This document shows, piece by piece, positions 1 through 12,708 of a stretch of DNA of 64,000 nucleotides. The notes below the pieces were generated by a model that did not search any database, was not told the DNA's origin, and saw only the letters and a program-made list of their open reading frames with translations. The number at the start of each line of letters is the position of its first letter. Position 1 is the stretch's first letter. Source of the stretch: Lineus longissimus (Eukaryota; Nemertea; Pilidiophora; Heteronemertea; Lineidae); contig NC_088326.1 in assembly GCF_910592395.1 (NCBI RefSeq), positions 6,703,001-6,767,000 of the forward strand. Reading direction: 5' to 3'. A program made the translations under genes and the position numbers.

Positions 1-120
1 GTTGATTACGCGCAGTAATGCACCCGACCATGTAGTGGTAGATGATGATGGTGATGACGATTTTTACGCAATGCTTATGCTATGTCACTGTGTATCCCCT
101 GTGTATTACAATGTGTAAAC

Positions 121-1834
121 ATGAAACGGCCAGGGGCCATTGTGCTCACCGTATACATCTTTTAGTAGGCAGGATCATGCTTAATTTAGAGGTGAATATG
201 GTGAACACAATCAGGCATGAAGACTTTTTTAGATGTGTATTGATGTCAAGTAATAAGACAGGGCAGTATATATAAGTTTATGAGCCAACCAATAATAGTC
301 TATGACATCAACAAGATCAATATCGTGTGATTGCTATGAGTCCCTGCAATAAAAAATTCATCGAAAAAAAGTCATTAATAAGCGAGATATTGCACGTCCT
401 ACTTTTTCAGTTTTGACCCCCTGGTGGCCAAATCAAGAATCAGATCAGGCCAAAATTCGGTGTCAGAGATTATCTGATGTAGGGGGTTACATGTACCAAC
501 TTTCAAGTTCATAGCTTCAGCAGTTAAGAAACGTGCCATAGTTACACTCTAATGGCCAATTTATGCCATTTGACCTCTGTGACCTAGAAAAGGAGGTCAA
601 ATCCAAAAATCGTAGGACATGTGGTGTATCCTTGCTAGAAGTCCCTGCCATAAAAATTTTATCGAAAACAATTCACTCAAATGAGCAAGATATTGCACTT
701 CTTCCTTTTTCCATTATGGCCCCCTGGTGGCCGAATAAAGAATCAGATCAGGCCAAAATTCGGCATCAAAGGTTATCTGATGTAGGGGGTTATATGCACC
801 AAGTTTCAAGTTCATAGCTTTACTGGTTAAGAAACGTGCCATAGTTTACACTCTAACGGCCAATTTACGCCATCTGACGTCTGTGACCTTGAAAAGTAGG
901 TCAAATTGAAAACTCGTAAGACATGTGATGTATTCTTCCTAAGAGTACCTACCATAAAAATGTTATCGAAAACAAGTCACTTATAAGCGAGATATCACAC
1001 TTTTGGCCCCCTGGTGGCAAAGTTGAGAATCAGATCGAACTGAAATTCAGCACCAGAGGCTATGTGATATAGGGGGTTATATGTACCAAGTTTCAAGTTC
1101 ATAGCTTTAGTGGATAAGAAACGTGCCATAGTTTACACTCTAACGGCCAATTTACACCATCTGACCTCTGTGACCTTGAAAAGTACGTCAAATTGAAAAC
1201 TCGTAAGACATGTGATGTATTCTTCCTAAGAGTACCTACCAAAAAAACTTTATCGAAAACAAGTCACTTATAAGCGAGATATCACACTTTTTAGATTTCC
1301 ACTTTTGGCCCCCTGGTGGCAAAGTCGAGGATCAGATCAAACTGAAATTCAGCACCAGAGGCTATGTGATATAGGGGGTTATATGTACTAAGTTTCAAGT
1401 TCATAGCTTTAGTGGTTAAGAAACGTGCCATAGTTACACTGAAACAGCCAATTTACGCCATTTGACCTCTGTGACCTTGAAAAGTAGGTCAAATTAAAAA
1501 CCTGTACGATATATGATGTATCCTTGCTATGAGTACCTACCACAAAAATTTCATTCCAAACAAGTCATTAATAAGCGAGATATCACACTTTTTAGATATC
1601 TACATTCGGCCCCCTGGTGGCCAAATTAAGAATCAGATCGGACCGAAATTTAGTGTCACAGGTCATCTGACCAAGGGAGTCCTGTGTACAAAGTTACAAG
1701 TTCATAGGCTTAGCGGTTAAGAAACGTGCCACTGTTTTTTAAACAGGATACGACGACGACGACGGACGACGACAGACGACGACGGACGACGGACACTGCG
1801 GTATTGTATAGACTCCCCTACGGCGAGCCAAAAA
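121..1834 (+). repeat. Tandem-monomer element E1 (Helentron-associated/pearl-like)
   Basis: It starts with a head segment that includes ggccattgtgctcacc. About five copies of a monomer follow; the landmark ttaagaaacgtgcca recurs near 524, 828, 1116, 1417 and 1714, so the unit is about 290-305 bp. Next come a GAC-rich microsatellite (about 1749-1793) and a tail ending cggcgagccaaaaag. The head word gctcacc and the tail word ggcgagc are imperfect reverse complements. The same architecture recurs at 7237, 11869, 27958, 39212, 41409 and 58899. Tandem monomers, a microsatellite and a terminal hairpin resemble non-autonomous Helentron-type elements; that assignment is inference. No coding capacity is seen. 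Confidence 0.75.
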
Positions 1835-2081
1835 GAAGCAAGATAAAAATGAATTTAAAATGGTGTTTTGAAGTATGAAATGCACAAATAAAGTAATAGG
1901 AACTTCCAAATCTCTTCATCCATATTTTGCACATATTTTAGAGGAATCCATTCATTTCTTGGCTATTTTATTGACAGAAGCCCGGGATAGAAATTTATTC
2001 CCCTGCTGTTTCATCGATTCGAAAATGATACAGTATCTTTTTGACATCCATGTATGAATCATTTTTTAAAGGTAACAGATA

Positions 2082-2304
2082 TGTGACCCGCTCTACCAAA
2101 ACTAGGCGCTTGTCACATCTGAACTTGACAGGTTGATACGGACTTGTTGTTCATTTCCCTATTGTAGACCTTTTGTGAAATGTGACCAAATCAGTTTGTA
2201 ATAGATTTCACAAAAGGTCTACAATAGGGAAATGAACAACAAGTCCGTATCAACCTGTCGAGTTCAGATGCGACAAGTGCCCAGTTTTGGTAGAGCGAGT
2301 CACA
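2082..2304. mobile_element. Foldback MITE, copy 1 (223 bp, TA target site)
   Basis: Two near-perfect inverted arms of about 98 bp (starting tgtgacccgctctacc, ending ggtagagcgagtcaca) surround an asymmetric centre of about 27 bp. Both sides are flanked by TA, as expected for Tc1/mariner-type insertion. A 223-bp copy at 58360-58582 has the centre in reverse complement, so it is inserted in the opposite orientation. There is no reading frame. It lies just downstream of the ADA stop codon on the ADA-sense strand. Confidence 0.9.
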
Positions 2305-3115
2305 TATTATCTCTTTTTTGAGAGGTTTTCTACACGCTGAGAGGAAAAAATGATACCGATCAATTAGGTGAGATTTAGGTGGATTGAAAGTAGGTTGCCA
2401 TTCGCCTCAAATGATTAACAAAACATGACCATCATTTTGAACCAGGGCTAAACTTGGCTCAATGATTGGACGCAGTTCTAGCTTTCGTCATCAAGCGGGG
2501 TTTTTTTAATTACACAATTTACTTTTTATGCTTAAAGTGCCCTCTGGTTACAAAAATGTCAACTACTTCGTACAAAACATTTTTTTTCATTAATCACTAA
2601 CACATAGAAACTGATTTTACCGCAGGTCACAGGTCTGATCAGAGGTCATCCAAAGTTACACGATCACCAAGTTTTACGATTCTGCCTATTACGTTTACAA
2701 AATGTCGGGCATAAAACCATAAAGTTGAGCAGATGGACCGTCTGACTGACTGACTGACTGACGCGCGTGCCACTTGAACAGCTGAGCTAAAAAGGGTACC
2801 ACATTTTGCTTCGATGCTTTTTGAAACTAGACAGTTCGCCTACAAATGTATTTTTCTTACAAATAAGCTTTTTTAAATTCAAAATTGACTGAAAAAAGAC
2901 GAGTTTATAAATATTTAGTTTGACGAGTGTTGGTCATATCGCACGCTGTCCATCGTTTGATCTAACTCGACCATTGTCAAAAAGCTTATACCCTATTGTA
3001 ATGCTCAACTCAATTTAGTTCTAAGGGGCCTGTAAACATAATGCTATAGATATCATATGTGGACCAAATTTGGTGAAAACGAAAGCTCTGACAAGGACCT
3101 TTCACAATACCAGGC
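2305..3115 (-). other. Downstream flank / probable 3' UTR of ADA
   Basis: This follows the ADA stop codon on the minus strand, so its right part should be 3' untranslated region. I saw no exact AATAAA on the minus strand close to the stop. An ATTAAA variant lies about 600 bp downstream near 2505 and is only a weak poly(A)-signal candidate. A short (CTGA)n run sits at 2747-2765. No gene or named repeat was recognised. Confidence 0.35.
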
Positions 3116-3208
3116 TTAATCTTTAAGGCCATACACTTTCTCCAACTGATCAACCAGCTCTCTTTTTTCATCGGGTGGCAGGAAGGAAGATTTAGCAGCA
3201 TTGAGATT
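3116..3208 (-). CDS. ADA: Adenosine deaminase, last coding exon
   Basis: This 93-bp exon encodes 30 residues and a TAA stop. It begins [11 protein letters not shown] after a ttttcag acceptor and ends EKVYGLKD. It matches the conserved C-terminal ADA stretch ([11 protein letters not shown] followed by a DEKRELL-type helix in the human enzyme). It starts in phase 0, matching the phase-0 end of the exon at 19030-19159, even though the intron between them is about 15.8 kb. It is too short to stand out as an open frame; the ADA C-terminal motif identifies it. Confidence 0.92.
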   Translation of the reverse strand, partial: NLNAAKSSFLPPDEKRELVDQLEKVYGLKD

Positions 3209-3554
3209 CTGAAAATAGAACATAGGAATTAAAGCTGGATTGTCAATTCGGGGATGAACATGGGGAATTTCCCTTAAGTTCAGCTATATACACTAAAACA
3301 GGAAATTATTTGAGGGGCAGCTTAGTAAGAGTTTCTTGAATGGTAATTTGTTGTATCTTCAACCCTTTAAGAGCCAGTTTTTATAAGATTCAGACAGTGG
3401 GTGATATATGACATCTCAGATTTGACTAATTTTTTTTGGGTGAAAGGCCAATGGGTAGATAGAAAAATCCTAAAATTCCAGGTCCCTGAAACAAACGCTT
3501 TTTTTACAGGGCCTCTTGAATGATCGCTTATTTAACAATTGAGGGTCAAAATTG

Positions 3555-4818
3555 GGCAGGCGGTATTTGCACCACGCCACCACGGGCACCACGCGACCAC
3601 CACGCCACCACGCGAACAGGCGGAGCGATCATAATGACGATATCAAAATAGCGGTCGATTCATTGGATCATGGTTTCTTGGAACAATTATAGATGGCGTT
3701 GGCACACACGCTTATCATTTATCGTACATACAAGTTTATACTCAAATTCACAGGGAAAGGTCGACCACCGCCTGGAACAACGCCGTCGCCATCTATTAAC
3801 ACGCGGGTCACGTGAGGGTCTGGGCGGCGATCATCAAAGTGGGTCCCACGAGCGACCAAAAGGTCCCCAGTAGCGATCGCGCTCTCCGAATGCATATGAC
3901 CTAGGGCAGAATGTTCAAAATCAATGGCCTGATATGAAAGTTAATGCAGTAGTCATCTTTAAATTCCTGAAAAATCACCCGGACTTTTAAAACTGGGCAC
4001 TATACTGACTTTCAAATGACTGTAATACGTCTACGATGTATAAGCCTGGGCCCATATTGCTATTCATGAAATCCCATCAAACAATAGAACAGGACTTTTA
4101 AATAGTGGACTATATTTACTTCACACCAGTGTCACAGTCTTCATAGTGTTTAAAGGGACGCTATAGGCAGCAGCTATGTAGGCAAAATAAAGTTACACGA
4201 AGTAGCCAATAGGGGCTCTCACCTCTCACAGGACGTCGAAACTATTCACACGAGACAATACACCTATAGGCAAGATGAGCCCGTCAGGTATTTAAAATCA
4301 CTGAACCATTGTCGAACAATAGGGCGGGACCTTTAAAACAGGTCACAATATTTACTTTCACATCAGTGTACCAAATAGGCCTTCAATGCATAAGCGTACA
4401 TGCCGTACAGGACCTTTACCGGGGACAAGTCTCTGTACAACTCAAATTCGCAATAATAGGTCTCCGATCTATACTTTCTCCGCAGTGACAGTATTGTGAT
4501 AACAATAATGATGTGATAAGATCTCTCATGACAAACGGTTGGACACGGATGTATAGCGGCTTTATAATAGCCCTGCTTTTTGCAAATGCCATTAACAAGT
4601 AATGAATACTCGTAACTCCCGTCAGGCAACAACGCAGTATACCAACATGCCATCTATAATTGGTAGGTGTAACCAAAACTCTCAAGTGTCTGTGGTCTGA
4701 TGGTCTGTTTTGATATCGTCATTATGATCGCTCCGCCTGTTCGCGTGGTGGCGTGGTGGTCGCGTGGTGCCCGTGGTGGCATGGTGCCCGTGGTGGCATG
4801 GTGCAAATACCGCCTGCC
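3555..4818. mobile_element. Non-autonomous Mutator-like (or Merlin-like) element with 9-bp TSD
   Basis: The element is flanked by an exact 9-bp direct repeat, tcaaaattg, at 3546-3554 and 4819-4827. It begins ggcaggcggtatttgc and ends with the reverse complement. The terminal inverted repeats are about 100 bp and contain a GC-rich minisatellite (units like accacgccaccacgggc); the right arm has an extra unit. Beyond the minisatellite the arms continue as a matching stretch through gcgatcataatgacg. A 9-bp duplication with long arms fits Mutator-like elements best; 8-9 bp also fits Merlin. The interior shows no convincing coding region. Confidence 0.85.
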
Positions 4819-4827
4819 TCAAAATTG

Positions 4828-5222
4828 GACTTCGTAAGAAAATAGCTTTTGAAGTTGAAATATCTGAATGTGTCGCTGACTGCCCAGCTTGGTTTTGATA
4901 GATGTCAACTCTATGATGGAAGGAGCTGTGGAAAATTAAAAAAGTTCTGTCCATTGTTCCCAACCGTAGCAAGGAGGCTGTTCCATAGACCAGCCACCCT
5001 CCCTATTACATATATATAACTAATCCAACAGAGGGCAGCAGGATTTTACGATTTAACACCTCTTTTGGGTTGAAGATATGGGTCACTGTTTTATGTGATT
5101 ATTAGATAACCAGAGGTGTATAAACAAGCCTCATTCTAAACAATACTTCTGAGTCACCCCAGGTAGAGATTAATTACTGGTATATATACTATGCTTAATA
5201 TATACTCTAAAACCTCAAATAC
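4828..5222. other. Intron sequence, nothing recognised
   Basis: AT-rich sequence between two transposons inside the last ADA intron. A stretch near 5100-5180 (aagcctcattctaaacaata) recurs near 6680, indicating an old dispersed repeat. No gene is seen. Confidence 0.5.
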
Positions 5223-5225
5223 AAT

Positions 5226-6068
5226 GGGTGATTTCAAAGTTGGTTTTGGTTTTAGTGTTGGGTGTTAGTGTCAGTTTTATTCTTAATTTCTACCCCTGAA
5301 AACCTATGTCTGGATAAGACCAATTCGAAGTTTTAGTTTAACACCAACACCTGGTTTTATCTAAACACCTAAAACCTGGGCTGAAACTTAGAAGAGGTTT
5401 TATTCTGCAGGTAAAACTAACACCAAGATGGACAGAGATAAAACCTTGGGAAAACCAAACATGCATGTTGTTGTCGTTGTTACTGTTGTTTCACTATTGT
5501 AACCGCTTCAGATCTATATAAAAATGGTCGTCTTCTTTCACGTCCATCATCATTCCCATCAGCGTTCAAAATACCAGCAACTACTTCTTGAAATGGTATG
5601 AACAAAATGATATTTTTTCTTAACACCAACACCAACTTTGAAATCCACTCGGTGTTAATGCCTAAGGTGTTAGTTTTATTGGTAATACAAAATGCACTAC
5701 AAATCTTCCAAATATAACACCGAGCTGGGATTAAGATCAGACCTTGGTGTTCCAATTGGTTTCAGTGTGCAACTAAAACCTAATTTGAAATAGGAGAATG
5801 CTAAAACTGAGTGTCAAAACTAACACCAGAATTTATTTCATTTCTGGTGTTGTGGAGAGTTTTAGTTTTAGTCCCGGTGTTAGTTTTTGACACTCAAACC
5901 ATCCCTTAGTTTTGAGCTAAAACCGGACATAATGCTAAAACCAACAAACACCGACTTTGATATAGGATGAAACTAAAACCCACTTCATTTCAATGCTGGT
6001 TTAATCATGGGTTTTAGTGTTCCATTTAGTTTTAAAACTAAATCTAAAAACTGACTTTGAAATCACCC
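5226..6068. mobile_element. MITE with gggtgatttcaaag termini, TTTTAG-rich
   Basis: Inverted ends gggtgatttcaaagt (5226) and its reverse complement ending ctttgaaatcaccc (6068) are flanked by AAT on both sides (5223-5225, 6069-6071). The interior is made of short degenerate motifs of the type gttttagtgtt and its complement aacaccaaaac, repeated many times on both strands. A 3-bp target duplication suggests a PIF/Harbinger-type mobiliser, but the superfamily is not certain. No protein is encoded. Confidence 0.75.
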
Positions 6069-6071
6069 AAT

Positions 6072-7236
6072 GTCTGAGGCTCCGCCCCCATTCAATACAA
6101 TGGAGGAGGGATTGTCAAGTTTTCACATTGTTCTGTCAGCCAATGACGCTGATCTTGACTGACAATCTAAGTAATAGGCTGGGTCTCTTTTATTAGAAGA
6201 AATGGGCCTACTATAACCAGTGATGTTGATTTCGTTTCACTATCAATGTCAGCCAAGAGCAGAGCGTGATTATAATACATGCAACTCCATTGGCCATTGC
6301 CATTGATAAAAGAATAATACCGGACCTATTGGCCCATCCTCATTCAAAAACATTGTAATGAATGGGGGGGGGGGGGGCTCAGACCTTGTACTCTAGGTTT
6401 TAGAGCATACCATTGTTTAGTGGAGCTAGGACTACTCTGACTGGAAGCATGGTTAATTTTTGAAAACAGGGACTTTGATGAACACAAAGTTTACGAAGAT
6501 TGTAAAAGTTATTTTGTTCTTAGGACGCTTTATGTTTGGGCCAATTTTGCAGAACTTTTGACAGACTGATTATTATGTGACAACTATATGAGCAGTTTTT
6601 GCAGTGAAAGTCTCGTCTTACAAACAAGAGGATTTGTAAGCACTCTCTTTGCATTAATCTACAAAATATAGTGTAAAACAAGCCTCATTCTAAACAATAC
6701 ATTCTGTGTGACCCCAGGAAGAGATTAATTACTAGTATATTTACTATGCTGAATATGTATATCATACCTAGGTTTTGCAGTACATGAACCAAAATAAATT
6801 ACATTATGGACCAAGGTCATTTAGATTACCGACCGACACGACCCGACCCGATGTGACGATGATACAAACCGACACGAACCGGGAAAAAGATGGCCGGCCC
6901 CGTCCTCACCAATGATGTGATGCTGGGCGGGTGGGGCAAACATTTATTTAATTCAGAACACGGATATTTTGGCCTTCATTGTTTAGGAGTCAGGCGTATC
7001 AAATTTCAACATATTGCGAACACATCAATGGACTCACCACTATAAATCATCCAAGGCTATTTATCCTTGTCAAAACTTTCTTGATCGCTCACCCTTTTGA
7101 TCTTCACACTTGCCGCTGAAACTGAGCAGTCTGCTGCTTTGACCAATCAGCATGACATCAGGAGACAGCTGTCAATTAATGACAGGCCGCACGAAATTCA
7201 GCTTATTTTTTGAAGGAATTACCCAGATCTATTTTA
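6072..7236. other. Intron sequence with low-complexity stretches
   Basis: No gene seen. It contains a run of 14 G near 6364-6377 and a short CGA/CCGA-rich tract at 6828-6890 similar in style to tracts inside the element at 42505-45877. The right end abuts the tandem-monomer element at 7237. Confidence 0.45.
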
Positions 7237-8348
7237 ATGAAATGGCCAGGGCCATTGTGCTCACCTCATGTGGGGGAAAGACGGATGAAGAGCATGGTAT
7301 TGTGTCATGTAGTGTTAGGTTTGATGTAGGTCCAAGCAATTACAATTTCCCCAAAATGGCCAATACATTTGACCTCTGTGACCTTGAAAAGTAGATCAAA
7401 TCAAAAAAGACCCGGACGACACATTGAATGGTTGTAAGAATTAGATGTACCTGAATTAGATGTATATAAAATTGGTGCCAATCGGGCAAGTAATTAAGGA
7501 ATAATAGTATTTTGAAGAATTTTGGATTTGGCCCCCTCCCGGAGGCCAAACGGCAAATCAGATCGCACCAAACTTCAGTACCTGAGATCACCAGACCAAG
7601 GGGTACATGTGTACTTAATTTGTGATCAATAGTCATTGCGGTTAAGAAACGTGCCATAGTTACGGCCTGATGGCCAATTTACGCCATATGACCTCTGTGA
7701 CCTTGAAAAGTAGGTCAAATTAAAAACCTGTGTGCCATATACTGTATGGTGGTTAGATGTAACCATGATTATTAAATTGCTGGCAATCTGGCAAGAAGTT
7801 AAGGAATAATCATATTTTTAAGGTTTTTTGGATTTTGCCCCCTGGTGGTCAAGTGGTGAATCATATTGGACCGAACTTCGGTCCCTGAGATCACCTGACT
7901 AAGGGGTACATGTGTACCGAATTTGAGATTAATAATCATTGGAGTTTAGAAACGTACCATAGTTATATCCTAACGGCCAATTTATGCCATTTGACCTCTG
8001 TGACCTTGAAAAGTAGGTCAAATCAGAAACCCGTAAAATATGTGATGAATCCTTGCTAGGAGTACCTACCATAAAATTTTTATTGAAAACGGATCATTAA
8101 TAAGAGACATATCACACTTTTTATGTTTTCACTTTTGGCCCCCTGGTGGCCAAATCAGGAATCAGACCGGACTGAAATTTGATCACCCAGGTGTCATTAC
8201 ATGGGGAAACATGTGTACCAAGTTTCAAGTCAATAGCTCCAGTAGTTACGAAACATGCCCTGCTAACAGAAAACGACAGACGATGACGGACAACGATGAC
8301 GGACGCCACGCCACAGCAAGCTCACATCTCAGAGAGGTGAGCTAAAAA
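7237..8348 (+). repeat. Tandem-monomer element E2
   Basis: The head tgaaatggccagggcc.. is followed by three monomers with tgacctctgtgacc blocks near 7372, 7689 and 7995, a short GAC-rich tract near 8270-8300 and a terminal hairpin ending ggtgagctaaaaag. It belongs to the same subfamily as the element at 11869-17545: heads and monomer order are alike, and the length (about 1.1 kb) matches that element after its LINE insertion is removed. Confidence 0.75.
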
Positions 8349-8501
8349 GTAGTTAGAAGTAGTTAAAAAGTAGTTAGTCGCTTAACGGTCACATAACTGA
8401 TAATGCGGATTCAAGGATATACACGCAACCCAGGACAAAAGAGGCCCTGGATACTCATAAGTGGTGAACTGTTTTGAACTCAGTACCGACAAAATCCAAA
8501 T

Positions 8502-9290
8502 ATGCAACGCACACCGAAACAGAGGTGCCTCACGAAAAACGAAACTATCAGCTCTTTTGAGAATTGGAAGCAAAACTTGTTGTACACATTATCGCTCGAT
8601 CCTAACTTTGCCCAATTCCTGGCAGAAGGTGTAACCTGGCAAAAGAAAACAAGGGCAGACATTGTCTGGGGTTTCAAGAATGATGTTAAAACAGTCCCTG
8701 AGGATTGGAGACGAACAGCTCAACAGAAAGAGACTGATCTAGAGCTAATGTTGGGTCACATTGCCAACTTTTGCCCAGTCGTCTCAAGAAACACAATTGT
8801 GAAAAACTCTATCCGTCGAAAATATCTGGCAAACTATTCGTCTATATTTTGGTTTCCAAACCACCGGTGGACACTTTCTTGACCTAACCGAATGTCATCT
8901 AGAACTGGACGAAAGGCCTGAGGATCTCTATCAAAGACTTGTTGCCTACGTGGAGGACATTTGCTCAAAGCTGATGGATTATCACATCATGGGTCTGCTA
9001 TGACAGAAGATGAGAACCTTTAGCCTACCCTCGAGAACCAGGACCCTAGCTTCTATCAAACCTGAAATCTCCCAAACGTTAGACTCAATTCTTGACGAAA
9101 TTCAAACCAACGAAAGTGCAAAGGTGATGCGCGCCGCCACATCAAAGCAGTTTCGTCCCTCTCGCCCCAAGGAAATAGCCGAAGAGGCAACAAGTTGTGT
9201 CCCCTTTGTAAGCAAGCAGGCCGAGCTGACGGACACTTTCTTAGCGAGTGTAAGTTTCTCCCAGAGAAGGACCGACGGTACATGGTAAGA
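8502..9290 (+). pseudogene. Gypsy gag fragment with zinc knuckle
   Basis: It opens with an ATG. The first frame (126 codons) has the capsid-like signature ISSFENWKQNLLYTLSLD followed by LELMLGHIANFCPVVSR. The frame is then broken near 8850. Later frames carry a LASIKPEISQTLDS segment and a CCHC-like knuckle near 9197-9256 with pattern Cx2Cx8Hx4C. This is the nucleocapsid/capsid region of the split Gypsy element. It is clearly non-functional because of frameshifts and stops. Confidence 0.75.
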
Positions 9291-9296
9291 ACCCGC

Positions 9297-10144
9297 TAGA
9301 TAATTGGTATCCTTGACAGTGATGTCCCGGACTTTGTTACCAAAACTCCACCCAGCAACATTCTCAAGTTTGATACTCGTAGTGACAATGCGCCCGTACT
9401 AAGAAATGACTTTACCCATACTGCCAAGAGGATTCAAGTGTGCCAATCTCTTTACTTAGACTCTTTCTACAACCATTATAATGCTCGTATCACTATTGAC
9501 AGTGGCGCCACAGGGAACTTGATCAGTTTGTCTGCTGTCAAAAGAATTGGTGTTGCTGTCAAAAGATTTGGCGCCACAGTTCACAGTCAGCACACCAGGA
9601 AGACGGGTCTTCCCCTTTGCATGTCATGGGTGAAACTAGACTTTCATTGACCAGGGAAGATCAATCATTGTTGTTTAAAGGTCTTGTTGTCGAAAACCTG
9701 GAAGTTCATATTCTTACAGGTACCCCATTTATGGAATACAACGAAATCTCTATCTGGCCTACAAAACGTGAGGTCATCCTTGGGAATGGTATGAACAACA
9801 CATATGGTTCCCGTGGTGAAACATCCTCCAATCGTCCCGCAATCCAGTCAAGTGTGATTCACGCCCCTCAACTGTCAGTCACGGTTTGGCCTGGCGATTA
9901 TTTCGAAATTGACATTCCAGCTGACATCCTTCTTGATCATGATTACACTCTCAAACCCAAAGTATATTCGAGACCAGTACTAACAGAAACCTGGCCTATG
10001 CCCTCTGTAGTGTCAAGCGTCGCCAGGAAAATTCGCATCCCCAACATTACAGATGAGCCTGTAGTCTTGAAACGCAATGAACACATCTGTCAAATTTGCC
10101 CTTTTTTGCCCCAGGAATGGAAATTGCGCAAAATCAAGCTGTGA
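9297..10144 (+). pseudogene. Gypsy protease region
   Basis: An aspartic-protease core TIDSGATGNLI lies at about 9497-9530 and keeps the DSG catalytic triplet. The frame shifts near 9617-9650, after which a 175-codon frame continues with ILTGTPFMEYNEI, the second strand region typical of Gypsy proteases, and a long linker to RT. No intact polyprotein remains. Confidence 0.75.
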
Positions 10145-10257
10145 AACAGCCAACCTCGCGAATAAAACCAGGTACGCTCAAACACTCCGCCGCAGTTAAC
10201 CTTAACCCTGACGATGTATTGTTTGCTGACATAACATCTTAATTCAGAGCTGCCCTC

Positions 10258-10500
10258 AACGAATATGACAGTATGTTCAACCCCGACTTCAAGAGTTATA
10301 ATGGTGCATCCGGCCCATTCGAAGCTCACGTTAATATGGGTCCTGTTCAACCTCCACAAAGGAAGGGTCGCTTACCTCAATATGCCGGTGACCAACTACT
10401 AGAACTCAAAGACAAGTTCGACACCCTAGAAATGCAAGGCCTCTTTAAACGACCTGAAGATGCAGGCATAAATGTAGAGTACTTAAATTCTCCTTTTTAG
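10258..10500 (+). pseudogene. Gypsy reverse transcriptase, N-terminal part
   Basis: This segment carries [16 protein letters not shown] and a [11 protein letters not shown] region followed by LFKRPEDAG and YLNSPF. It matches the region just before the RT fingers in Gypsy polymerases. It stops exactly where the MITE at 10501 begins; the continuation is found at 17620. Confidence 0.75.
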
Positions 10501-10940
10501 GAGACAAGACCACAATTGATTTTTTAAGCCTTTTAGCAGTTAAATTGTCAATGTTTGACCGCGACGCATCAAATACTGCGTGGGGTTGTGAATCTGAAAT
10601 TTAGATTATGTTATTCCGGACAGTCCGGCAAGTAAATGGTAAAAAATAAACTGGTAGTTGACCACGGAAATTTTTTGATAATCGACAAATTAGACAGACT
10701 TTGATATTTCCACTCTTTTCAGCCAAATGGCAGAAAAAACTCAAAACACGCCCAATTACCCAATTAGCAAAATTCGAAATTAATTTTTTCATCAAATAAT
10801 TTCTTTATATCTGTAGACTTGCCACAGCAAATATTTTTTCAATACCTCTCCAAATGTACTTGAGAGTTAAAAACATGCACTCGTCTAATTGATAGGCCTC
10901 GACAATCCAACCTAAGAATATTCATTAGTGGTCTTGTCTC
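10501..10940. mobile_element. MITE family M1, copy A
   Basis: Terminal inverted repeats gagacaagaccac / gtggtcttgtctc delimit 440 bp. A very similar sequence occurs at 11490 (copy B, same orientation) and, reversed, at 54597 and 55038 (copies C and D). It is inserted in the RT of the Gypsy element. No coding region is present. Confidence 0.85.
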
Positions 10941-11489
10941 AATGAAGGTAGATTTCAGGGGTTAACATTTTGAGAATTTTTTCAAACTAATGTAGATGAC
11001 ATCCCACAACACTCCAACAAAGGATAGTGATATCTGGACATTTTTGGAGAAATGAGAGACATTTCCAAGAGTGGTACACTGTGCCAAAAGCGACGAAAGA
11101 GGACAAAATCGACAAAAAGTCATGATTTTGCAGCCAACAGCACCAAATTCAAAGACCAGCCCTGGCCAGAATAAGCAAGCTATGGAGCTGAAAATTTAGG
11201 ATGTGATTTGGAAATACCTTTGCTGTTAAGGGCACAACTTTCAGAATCAAGGCCTAAGTAGTTTCAAAGAAATTACAAAATGAATGGCAACACAACAAGA
11301 CTTGTTAAAATGAAACCGAACTTAGACCGGGGCTAGGTTGGCTCATTTTGGGGTCAAATTAAGTTTTTTTCTCATTATTTTAGCTTGTTTTGACCTTAAA
11401 TCATCAGCAATACAATATTCTAAATGAATTAGAGTGATTTGAGCAAATTCAAATTTTTCACTAAATTGACCCAAAATGTAGTGTAAATG
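10941..11489. other. 549-bp spacer between MITE copies A and B
   Basis: This is not recognisable Gypsy sequence. It starts with aatg directly after copy A and ends with aatg directly before copy B. AT-rich, no gene recognised. Because the Gypsy RT is interrupted once by A + spacer + B, the spacer either came with them or belongs to a larger element of which A and B are parts. Confidence 0.5.
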
Positions 11490-12708
11490 GAGACAAGACC
11501 ACAATTGATTTTTTAAGCCTTTTAGCAGTTAAATTGTCAATGTTTGACCGCGACGCATCAAATACTGCGTGGGGTTATGAATCTGAAATTTAGATGATGT
11601 TATTCCGGACAGTCGGGCAAGTAAATGGTGAAAAATAAACTGGTAGTTGACCACGGAAATTTTTTTGATAATCGACAAATTAGACAGACTTTGATATTTC
11701 CACTCTTTTCAGCCAACTGGCAGAAAAAACTCAAAACACAAGCCCCCTATTACCCAATTAGCAAAATTCGAAATTAATTTTTTCATCAAATAATTTCTTT
11801 ATATCTATAGACTTGTCACAGCAAATATTTTTTCAATACCTCTCCAAATATGTGCTTGAGAGTTAAAATGAAATGGCAAGGGCCATTGTGCTCACCTCAT
11901 GTGGAGGAAAGATGGATAAAGAGCATGGTCTTGTGTCATGTAGTGTTAGGTTTGATGTAGGTCCAAGCAATTACAATTTCCCCAAAATGGCCAATTTACA
12001 GTACATTCGACCTCTGTGACCTTGAAAAGTAGGTCAAATCAAAGAAGACCCGGGTGACACATTGAATGGTTGTTAGAATTAGATGTACCTATGATATAAA
12101 ATTGGTGCCAATCGGGCAAGTCATTACTAGGAATAATGGCATTTTGAAGAATTTAGGATTTGGCCCTCTCCCTGGAGGCCAAACGGCAAATCAGATTGCA
12201 ACAAACTTCGGTACCTGAGATCACCTGACCAAGGGGTACATGTGTACTTAATTTGTGATCAATAGTCATTGCAGTTAAGAAACGTGCCATAGTTACGGCC
12301 TGACGGCGAATTTAGGCCATTTGACCTCTGTGACCTTGACAAGAAGGTCAAATTAAAAACCTGTGTGACATATACTGTATGGTGGTTAGATGTACCCATG
12401 ATATCAAATTGGTGGCAATCGGGCAAGAAGTTAAGGAATAATCACATTTTTAAGGTTTTTGGATTTTGCCCCCTGGTGGTCAAGTGGTGAATCATATTGG
12501 ACCAAACTTCGTTCCCTGAGATCACCTGACTAAGGGGTAAATGTGTACCAAATTTGGTATCAATAGTCATTGCAGTTTAGAAACGTGCCATCGTTACATC
12601 CTAACGGCCAATTTACACCATTTGACCTCTGTGACCTTGAAAAGGAGGTCAAATCAAAAACCCGGAGGATATATGATGCACCTTTGCTAGAAGTACCTAC
12701 CATATTGA

